The notes under the pieces were generated by a model. It did no database searches. It saw only the letters and a program-made list of their open reading frames with translations, and was not told the origin of the DNA. This document shows, in pieces, positions 1 through 5,349 of a stretch of DNA of 7,304 bases. Position 1 is the stretch's first letter; each line of letters begins with the position of its first letter. This stretch comes from Coprothermobacterota bacterium. Lineage in GTDB: Bacteria > Caldisericota > JANLFM01. The DNA lies in assembly GCA_026389415.1 (NCBI GenBank), contig JAPLHX010000044.1:1-7304 (forward strand). The letters run 5' to 3'. The position numbers and the translations under genes were made by a program.

Positions 1-2
1 GT

Positions 3-113
3 TTGAAAGCTCTGGGCATTGATCCATGGGTAGAAGAGCAGGAAAGCCGAAGAGCGACAGGTTTCGCCTATGTCGATATCCGGTGCTTGCCATACAAGAT
101 TCCCGATGAGTGA
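3..113 (+). CDS. C-terminal end of an unrecognised protein (5'-truncated by the window)
   Basis: Reading from base 3, 36 sense codons stay open to TGA at 111-113. The peptide starts LKALGIDPWVEEQ and ends RCLPYKIPDE. The composition (mixed charged and hydrophobic residues, no odd repeats) looks like real protein, and the other two forward frames stop within the first few codons. The fragment is too short for me to name a family; a cytoplasmic enzyme is possible but that is a guess. It converges on the minus-strand transporter, whose stop lies about 85 bases away, and I see no strong hairpin terminator between them. The true start lies left of the window. Confidence 0.55.
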   Translation: MKALGIDPWVEEQESRRATGFAYVDIRCLPYKIPDE

Positions 114-198
114 CAAGGATGCAAGACCAATAGGACAATAATTCATTCCATTGTATGGTGAAATGCCGGTTACTTCGATCTGTTCAGCGCAGAGCCTT

Positions 199-1263
199 TT
201 ACCGTTTGGTATGTGCGTGACGGTGATGTAGGTCCGGGGAGTGCGGATGGTAATGTTCCAATGCCTCGTGACTGTGAAGGTGAGAGTGAGAGATGTTTGC
301 CGGGACCGATCCTGAAGAATGGCTGTGTTCATGGTGACCGTCATCATGGCGGTGCCGGTGTTCATGTTCGGAGGGCAAATGTAGGTGCAAGTGGGAGTGG
401 TGTTCTACCACGATCAGGAAGACACCCAGCGCCATTAGGGGTAGTACCAGGAGCAAGAGCGGGTTGAAACGGTCTTGGAACAAGAAAGTGGCGATGATAG
501 TTCCCACGAAGGGGGAGGTGGAAACGATCGCTCCCGTGCGAGCCGAACCCAATTGGCGCAGGGCGAGTAGTTCCAAGACGTAACCTAAACCAAAGCAGCC
601 GAATCCTAGGGCCATCATCTCCAGTATCAACCCGATACTCGGCATGGGGATAGCCAGAGCCGCAGTTAACAAGAGCGTGATCGCCCCGGCTGCGAACCCG
701 CGAATGATCATGATCTGCAATGGGTCCTTGCCGGAAATGTTCCTGGCTAGATTCCGATTAAGTGCCCAAACTATGGTTGCCGAGAGTATGATCAGCGCGC
801 CCAGAGAGATGCCCAGTGGAGAGGAAAAGTCCAATGACAGAAGCAGGCTCCCGGCCACCACGCACAAGACGGCAAGCCATACCTGCCTGCCAATGGCCTC
901 CTTGAAGATAAGGGCGGCCAACAGAACGGTGGCTACGATCTCGAAGTTCAAGAGGAGGGAGGCGACCACCGCCGGTGTCTGATTGAGTCCGATCAGAGCG
1001 AGAGCAGGAGCCACTACTCCCCCGCAGGCGATTGCTCCTAAGAGCCATGGCCAATCCAAGCGGCTAATGCTCGCTTCCCGTTGTCGATGCGGCTGGACAA
1101 TCCGCAAGAGTCCTAAACCCAACCCTTCACCCAGGGAGATGAAGGCGAGCATAGGAATGGGGTCCACTTGATCAAGAAATAGCTTGCAGAAGGGAAAACC
1201 GATTCCATAAAGGATGGAAGCCAACACGGCCGGTAAGATGGGGAGAATCCAAGCTCGCTTCAC
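199..1263 (-). CDS. EamA/DMT-family transporter with a histidine-rich C-terminal tail
   Basis: This is a 354-residue integral membrane protein. About ten hydrophobic helices fall into two halves, roughly residues 5-145 and 150-286, the usual two EamA repeats of the drug/metabolite transporter superfamily. Family-like features include QTPAVVASLLLNFEIVATVL (93-112), where the conserved 'end-of-helix 3/4' region lies, and its second-half counterpart GSARTGAIVSTSPFVGTIIA (239-258). Members export or import small metabolites, and substrate cannot be read from sequence. Residues 288-354 are a hydrophilic tail with 24 histidines in 67 residues, probably on the cytoplasmic side and able to bind Zn, Ni or similar ions. 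The start is GTG at 1261-1263: an in-frame TAG lies just upstream and any later start would lose TM1. No Shine-Dalgarno sits at usable distance from this GTG, but a 6-codon mini-ORF overlaps it. Substrate is unknown; a metal-linked role is inferred from the tail only. Confidence 0.9.
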   Translation of the reverse strand: MKRAWILPILPAVLASILYGIGFPFCKLFLDQVDPIPMLAFISLGEGLGLGLLRIVQPHRQREASISRLDWPWLLGAIACGGVVAPALALIGLNQTPAVVASLLLNFEIVATVLLAALIFKEAIGRQVWLAVLCVVAGSLLLSLDFSSPLGISLGALIILSATIVWALNRNLARNISGKDPLQIMIIRGFAAGAITLLLTAALAIPMPSIGLILEMMALGFGCFGLGYVLELLALRQLGSARTGAIVSTSPFVGTIIATFLFQDRFNPLLLLVLPLMALGVFLIVVEHHSHLHLHLPSEHEHRHRHDDGHHEHSHSSGSVPANISHSHLHSHEALEHYHPHSPDLHHRHAHTKR

Positions 1264-1280
1264 GGGCGTAGTCTATTCAT
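1260..1280 (-). CDS. Six-codon upstream mini-ORF overlapping the transporter start (MNRLRP)
   Basis: On the minus strand an ATG at 1278-1280 opens MNRLRP and stops at TGA (1260-1262), which overlaps the GTG start of the transporter (1261-1263) in a GTGA arrangement. A GGAG (1285-1288) sits four bases before this ATG, whereas the transporter's own GTG has no such site nearby. This fits translational coupling: ribosomes load at the mini-ORF, terminate and restart at GTG. It may be chance; nothing else supports it. Confidence 0.35.
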   Translation of the reverse strand: MNRLRP

Positions 1281-1508
1281 TATTCTCCGCCTTGCGCAAG
1301 ATCTTCTTCGGGTACAGGCGCGTTCAAGGATGACCGGTGGTGAAAAAATCCACCTCAGCAGTCGATTGCAGTGTACCGTTTGCCTGCTGCTGTGACCATC
1401 TCTTGGCGGCTGCTACTACCCAAAAAACTAGATAGTCTGTTAATCGCAAAGTCCATCCAGCAGCAATAGACAAACACCAGAAAATGGCTTAGCATCATCC
1501 ATGCCGAC
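1281..1508. other. Non-coding region upstream of the transporter and tRNA-Arg
   Basis: This divergent spacer should hold the promoter of the minus-strand transporter and that of the plus-strand tRNA-Arg. I cannot pick a convincing -35/-10 pair for either. A short inverted repeat, GGTGG (1336-1340) and CCACC (1350-1354) around a 9-base A-rich loop, is visible but has no adjacent T-run on either strand. I see no recognisable metal riboswitch, although the His-rich transporter made me look for one. Confidence 0.4.
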
Positions 1509-1582
1509 GCGCCCATAGCTCAATTGGATAGAGCGACAGACTTCGGATCTGTAGGTTGCGGGTTCGATTCCTGCTGGGCGCG
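1509..1582 (+). tRNA. tRNA-Arg, anticodon TCG
   Basis: A full cloverleaf is readable. The acceptor stem pairs GCGCCCA (1509-1515) with TGGGCGC (1575-1581). The D stem is GCTC/GAGC, and the anticodon stem ACAGA/TCTGT encloses the loop CTTCGGA with anticodon TCG at 1543-1545. The T stem GCGGG/CCTGC encloses TTCGATT. The discriminator is G1582 and the CCA tail is not encoded, so it must be added by CCA nucleotidyltransferase. A TTTTT run at 1584-1588 follows directly and may assist termination. It decodes CGA arginine codons. Confidence 0.96.
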
Positions 1583-1803
1583 CTTTTTATTCGATCGAAG
1601 TTGATGTTATGCCGGGCTCTCTATTGGCGACCGAACGACACGATGGCGCCTCAACCAGGTTCACGGAGCAGATCGATGCTATCCCCCCCCCATGGTTCCC
1701 CTTCTTTACCGGTCAAATCTTTTAAGCCGGGAGCAGACGGATTCGGTGTCCTGCGCGACGATCATCAGGCAACAGGAAAAAGCGCGCGGATTGGAACCAA
1801 CCG
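1583..1803. other. Spacer with a nine-C tract between tRNA-Arg and the SLH-protein stop
   Basis: No reading frame here looks like a real gene; the open frames that cross it on the plus strand are continuations of shadows of the SLH gene. A run of nine C (1683-1691) is the only compositional oddity. Beyond the SLH gene's stop, in its direction of transcription, a weak GGTTGG/CCAATC stem is followed several bases later by GCGCGC and TTTTT. This could be a poor terminator, but the loop is too small and the T-run too far for me to call it. Confidence 0.4.
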
Positions 1804-4071
1804 TCAGCGGATCGCGGTATCGTACTGGAAGTTCACCTCTACGAATTGGCCCTCCGGCACGACCACCGTCTGCAGGCCGGCCACCGGAAACGGATTGGCC
1901 CCCGGCAAGGGGTCAAGCTGGTAGGCTCCGGGCGCCAGAGCGATCCGGTAATAGCCGTTGACGTCCGACTGGAAGCGGGCGACTTCCTGTCCACTGGCTT
2001 CCTGGCGCACTACCACGGTGGCTTGATATGGTTTCTCGTTGGGCTGACCGGGGATCTCTACCGGCTGGATCGGACCCAATGTGATCCGACCGTAGATGCC
2101 ACTGTAGGGTTGGGGGATTTTGGCGATCAGGCTGTAGGCCAAGCCCTCCTGCTCGGCAAAGATCACACGCTGGTGCGCCGCCAGCAAGGGCGCGATTAGG
2201 GTGTACAGTTCGCCCGTCAAGGAGATGCCCTCCGGCTTGCTCGCCAGATCAGCCAGCCGGCCGACGCCGGCCAGGAAGGCCGCGGGCAGGGTGACCAACC
2301 GCTCCTTCTGATCAACACTAAGATCGCTGGTTTTACCCACAGTTGTCACGAACAGTGTGCTACGAGCCGGGATGTATTCCCGAGCCTCCGGCAGGTAAAC
2401 GTTTTTCAAGTAAGAGTAGAGGTAATGGAACTCGGCCGGCGCTCCCCAGGCATATTCGGAGACTGCCTTTTGGTAATCAGCGGTCCAGAGGTCGATGGAA
2501 GTAGTACCCAGATCGGTGGGCATCGGGTCCGGCTGGTAGTGGTCGTCCATCTGCAGGTATCCCCAGGCTGTTAGCACCAGGATCAAATCCAAGGATTGCG
2601 GGTAGGTCAGGTTTGCCTGCAGCACCGGACCATTGCGGAAAGCGATCACCGTGCCGTCGCCGTAGAGGTGGAAGGCCGACACGTGCTGGCGGAAGAACTC
2701 GATCGGCACCAAACCGCCGCCGGAGTCGGCCCGCAGAATCACGTTCTCGGCCTTGCGCTCGAACTGGAAGAGCAGCCGACCCAGCAACACGGAGATCTGG
2801 GCGCGGGTGGCGGGCAGGTTCCCTTGGAACAGGTCACCCGCCAGGTGGGGGTCGTTTGGATCGAAAAGCCCTTCCTGCACGGCTGTTTCTACGAAAGGCG
2901 CCGCCCAGGATTCCGCCGGCAGATCGGAGAAGGTCGGGCTGGTCGGTTCGGACAAGGTCCAACCGACTTTGCGCACCAGCACCGTCACAACCTGCTCTTT
3001 GCTCACTGGGTCTTCCGGCCGAAACGTTCCGTCGGGAAAGCCCAGAAACAGCTTGGCCTTGGCTGCAGCTTCCACGTAAGCGTAGGCCCAGTGGCCGGAT
3101 GATAGGTCTGAGAACGAGGGGGTAGGGGAGGCTTCCGGCAAAAGACCCGCTGCCAGCAAAATCATCTTGGCGAATTCCGCACGCGTGATGGAGCGCTCCG
3201 GTTGGAAGGAACCGTCCGGGTAGCCGTCCACGATTTGCAGATGGTAGAGGGTTATAATGGCCGGGAAAGCCCAGTGATTCAGCACATCCGGAAAGGGCAG
3301 GGGGGAGATGCCCAGCACCCGGGCCTGGATGTAGGCGGTGCCCAGACCGGTCCAGTAGTCCAATTCCCCCTCGATCGTGCGCAGATCCGCGGCCTGCAAC
3401 CCACTGGCGGTGACGTCCGCCGCCAGCAGCGAGTCCGGAGCAAAGCGAAAGTGCCAGGGTGGATTGTCCGTTTTCTCCACCTTACCCCCCACCCACAGCG
3501 TGAGATTTTCACCCATCATCCGCTGCAAATCGCTCCAAGTTTGGTCGTTCGTCGTGGAGGCAATGATTACATCTCCATTGAGATCGGCCAGGAACGCCAC
3601 TCGCGGACCGATTGGAGGCATCACATTCATCAGCAGGACTTCGGTTTCCGCTTCCAATTGCCCTTCTTGCGCTACGATCCCGGCGATGACGGAGTAAGCT
3701 CCCATTTGGAAGTACCATTGGGTTTCCCAGACTTCGCGGAACTCCTTGCTCTCCCCTGGCTGCAAGCTGATTTCCGTCAGCATATCGATGAACGCCCGGC
3801 CGGCGGACCAACGCCAGAAATAGCCGTCGGGTCCCCGCACGCTGATGTCGTACTGCCGGCCGGAGTTGAAATGCAAGGTTACCGGAGCAGAGCCGGTGTT
3901 TTCCAGACGGAGGACGAACACGACCTCGGCGCCGATTTCATAGGGTCCCTGTTCAGCTTCCACCGTCAAGATCAGCGCGGCCGGTGAAGGAGGCGCCGTG
4001 GCGCCCAGGGAAGCCCCCGCGCCGGAAAGCAGAAGCAATCCGCTCAATACGAAAATCACGACTCTCTTCAT
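1804..4071 (-). CDS. Secreted S-layer-anchored multidomain protein (BsuPI, BP74-like, 3x SLH, CarboxypepD_reg-like)
   Basis: This is a 755-residue exported protein. Residues 1-23 form a signal peptide (MKR, then VVIFVLSGLLLLSG, then a likely cut near SLGA). Residues about 33-133 match the BsuPI domain (intracellular proteinase inhibitor of Bacillus), with HFNSGRQYDISV, WRWSAGRAF, LQPGES and GAYSV in the expected order. Residues about 157-255 resemble the BP74-type domain (DPxS-like APDSLLAADV, then GELDYWTG, then ARVLG). SLH repeats lie at 259-310 (GYPDGSFQPERSITRAEF) and 319-371 (GFPDGTFRPEDPVSKEQ), with a degenerate third at 380-434. Residues about 445-650 form a conserved-looking unnamed domain around LYGDGTVI (469-476). 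Residues 655-755 are a beta-rich carboxypeptidase-regulatory-like domain ending YDTAIR. The protein is probably held to secondary cell-wall polymer by the SLH repeats. The ATG is supported by GAGGTG at 4077-4082. It stands alone with no co-directional partner except the decayed nitrilase upstream. Confidence 0.92.
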   Translation of the reverse strand: MKRVVIFVLSGLLLLSGAGASLGATAPPSPAALILTVEAEQGPYEIGAEVVFVLRLENTGSAPVTLHFNSGRQYDISVRGPDGYFWRWSAGRAFIDMLTEISLQPGESKEFREVWETQWYFQMGAYSVIAGIVAQEGQLEAETEVLLMNVMPPIGPRVAFLADLNGDVIIASTTNDQTWSDLQRMMGENLTLWVGGKVEKTDNPPWHFRFAPDSLLAADVTASGLQAADLRTIEGELDYWTGLGTAYIQARVLGISPLPFPDVLNHWAFPAIITLYHLQIVDGYPDGSFQPERSITRAEFAKMILLAAGLLPEASPTPSFSDLSSGHWAYAYVEAAAKAKLFLGFPDGTFRPEDPVSKEQVVTVLVRKVGWTLSEPTSPTFSDLPAESWAAPFVETAVQEGLFDPNDPHLAGDLFQGNLPATRAQISVLLGRLLFQFERKAENVILRADSGGGLVPIEFFRQHVSAFHLYGDGTVIAFRNGPVLQANLTYPQSLDLILVLTAWGYLQMDDHYQPDPMPTDLGTTSIDLWTADYQKAVSEYAWGAPAEFHYLYSYLKNVYLPEAREYIPARSTLFVTTVGKTSDLSVDQKERLVTLPAAFLAGVGRLADLASKPEGISLTGELYTLIAPLLAAHQRVIFAEQEGLAYSLIAKIPQPYSGIYGRITLGPIQPVEIPGQPNEKPYQATVVVRQEASGQEVARFQSDVNGYYRIALAPGAYQLDPLPGANPFPVAGLQTVVVPEGQFVEVNFQYDTAIR

Positions 4072-4076
4072 GACGT

Positions 4077-4082
4077 CACCTC
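4077..4082 (-). promoter_or_regulatory. Ribosome binding site of the SLH protein
   Basis: GAGGTG on the minus strand ends five bases before the ATG at 4069-4071. It fixes this start, which also gives a well-formed signal peptide. Confidence 0.75.
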
Positions 4083-4103
4083 TTCTCCATTATGACGCAG
4101 AAT

Positions 4104-4264
4104 CTAGCAGGTGGTTCCCAGCAGGATTTCGCGTTGCTCCCCGCGTTGTCGACTTTTGAGGAGGATGTCCGGCTGAGTGCGCGACTGACCAACGGCTACC
4201 CGCAAGAGTCTGCCCGCCTTTCTTAGCTTTGGGAAACTCCTTCTTTGCGGGAGAAGCTTCTTCA
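4104..4264 (-). CDS. Small basic ORF coupled by ATGA to the nitrilase remnant (53 aa, doubtful)
   Basis: An ATG at 4262-4264 overlaps the TGA of the nitrilase frame as ATGA, the classic spacing of translationally coupled operon genes. The frame runs 53 codons to TAG. It begins MKKLLPQRRSFPKLRKAGRL and ends REILLGTTC, and is strongly basic with no recognised family, signal peptide or TM segment. It could be the broken first part of a former operon partner of the nitrilase, or chance coding in a leader region. The alternative minus-strand frame here (lysine-rich, beginning MDHHEEASPAKK) looks no more convincing. No ribosome binding site is needed if it is coupled, but the upstream gene is now interrupted. 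Confidence 0.25.
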
Positions 4265-5180
4265 TGGTGGTCCATGTTCTTCTAGCGGTTGATTCTCGTC
4301 GCCGGACCGGCAAACGCTGCGGCGGAACGGCTCCGCGACTTCCAGTGAAACTAAGGACCCGTACAGTTCCGGTCGCCGGTAGGCATTGCCCCAGACCTCA
4401 GTCGTTCGCCAATGACGAATGTCATCCAAGTCAAAAGGAGCCGGCACAATCTCTTCCGCCTCACCCGCTTCCACGATCAGCGGGTCTCTAGCACCTGTCT
4501 TGGGTAAACAGATCGGATCGTAGGCCACGGAATGGCCATTCTCTTGGGGAAGTGGGTAGTTTGCCATGGCCGCAGCGACCATATTTTCGAATGCGCGCGT
4601 GCGCCGTTGGCCCAGACGAGATGCCTCCATCCGGCAGGCGTTGGGCACCAGGATCAGTTCGGCTTCATTCAACATCAGGATCCGGGCCGGTTCGGGGAAT
4701 TCCCGGTCGAAACAGATCATCGCGCCAACCCGGACAGCTCCCCGCCTAATGTCCAGCTCGGCAACCGGGAAGCTTTCCCCTGGAGTGAAAACAGTTTCCC
4801 AATCGAAGCGGCAAGTGTGTTTTGGCATACGTCAGGACGATCTCTCCATGATGGTCTATCAGGGAAACGCTGTTGCGTGGACCGCCAGGTCAACGCTCCA
4901 GATAGGTCAAGGCGATGGCCATTTTCAATTCCCTGGCGAAGTTACAATAGTGTTCGACAAAATCGCTATCCCGATCCCGGGCAAGGTCTAGCCAACCTTG
5001 ACGCAGGACAGGATCTGAAGGGCAGGGGGAATAGCCAACGCTCCATAGCTTGGGAAAAAGGGCGATGTCGGCGCCCATGGCAGATGCTTGCCGGCAATAG
5101 GCCTCCCCTTTCGCCTGATTGGAAACCAGATCTGTGCCGCAGGCCGATATTTGCAGCAGAGCCACCACAATCTTGTTCAT
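4262..5180 (-). pseudogene. Carbon-nitrogen hydrolase (nitrilase superfamily), nonfunctional
   Basis: Family members hydrolyse amides or nitriles in the cytoplasm with a Glu-Lys-Cys triad. The ATG at 5178-5180 follows AGGAGG. The first frame reads MNKIVVALLQISACG through AIALTYLER and meets TGA at 4890-4892. The same frame continues as PGGPRNSVSLIDHHGEIVLT YAK to about 4821. The homology then moves to another frame (HTCRFDWE onward, to TGA at 4262-4264), ending with the family-typical VWGNAYRRPELYG. Lesions: TGA where relatives usually have Trp before PGGPRNS; a frame change in AAAACACAC (4815-4823), with total length 919 bases, one over a multiple of three; and AAG (Lys) at 5049-5051 in FPKLWSVGY, where the catalytic Glu belongs. 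The catalytic Lys (YAK) and Cys (ICFDREFPE, codon 4712-4714) remain. Reassembled length is about 306 residues, normal for the family. The substrate was never identifiable. Confidence 0.88.
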
Positions 5181-5183
5181 GAT

Positions 5184-5189
5184 CCTCCT
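5184..5189 (-). promoter_or_regulatory. Ribosome binding site choosing the nitrilase start
   Basis: AGGAGG lies three bases before the ATG at 5178-5180. The reading frame stays open ten codons further upstream to another ATG (5208-5210), but that one has no comparable site, and family proteins begin close to the MNKIVVALLQ segment. The strong site survives although the gene is dead. Confidence 0.7.
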
Positions 5190-5264
5190 CGGGGGAAGCA
5201 CCCGTTTCATGTTCCGTCCCTGAAGACTTCCCCATCATTGTAGTGGAATGATACGATCAATCCT

Positions 5265-5292
5265 CCAATATGATGATGCATGATGCGATTGG
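5265..5292. repeat. 28-bp imperfect dyad, candidate operator upstream of the MATE gene
   Basis: CCAAT (5265-5269) and ATTGG (5288-5292) flank a centre of ATGCAT (5276-5281). Comparing the 28 bases with their reverse complement gives 20 matches. It lies about 57 bases before the MATE start, where a repressor or activator dimer controlling an efflux gene could sit. No regulator gene is in the window, so the function is inferred. Confidence 0.3.
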
Positions 5293-5339
5293 GATGCTAA
5301 CGGAGAACCTGCAGGAAAATCAACTTCTGCCAAACCGAA

Positions 5340-5344
5340 GAGGG
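5340..5344 (+). promoter_or_regulatory. Ribosome binding site supporting the TTG start of the MATE gene
   Basis: GAGGG lies five bases before TTG. No ATG or GTG exists in the same frame upstream, so this site decides the unusual TTG start. Confidence 0.6.
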
Positions 5345-5349
5345 TAGCA

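Larger units (their letters stand above)
5181..5349. other. Divergent intergenic region between nitrilase remnant and MATE gene
   Basis: The 169 bases hold leaders of two divergent genes and therefore both promoters. No clean -35/-10 pair stands out. TGATACGAT (5249-5257) resembles an extended -10 on the plus strand but lacks a -35. The notable element is the dyad at 5265-5292, listed separately. Confidence 0.4.

Noticed and set aside
213..467. Plus-strand open frame opposite the His-rich tail of the transporter
   Set aside because: Antisense shadow of the low-complexity CAT/CAC-rich tail; Gly, Arg and Val-rich product with no known motif.
1336..1354. GGTGG/CCACC hairpin as a terminator or riboswitch piece
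   Set aside because: Five pairs, A-rich loop and no T-run after either arm; no wider structure of a known riboswitch class could be drawn around it.
1509..1582. tRNA-Arg as an attachment site for the block up to tRNA-Lys
   Set aside because: I found no repeat of the tRNA 3' end elsewhere in the window and no integrase gene.
2613..3987. Long plus-strand open frames (up to 261 codons) opposite the SLH gene
   Set aside because: They are antisense shadows; the minus strand has clear SLH, BsuPI and signal-peptide motifs across the same bases, and the plus-strand products show no coherent domain.
4089..4094. CATAAT on the minus strand as -10 box of the SLH gene
   Set aside because: No -35-like hexamer at suitable distance, and it would leave a very short leader. 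Too weak to list.
4890..4892. TGA in the nitrilase read as Trp or selenocysteine (recoding)
   Set aside because: The MATE and SLH genes in this window use TGA as a normal stop, and the nitrilase also carries a frameshift and a catalytic-residue loss, so a dead gene explains everything more simply.
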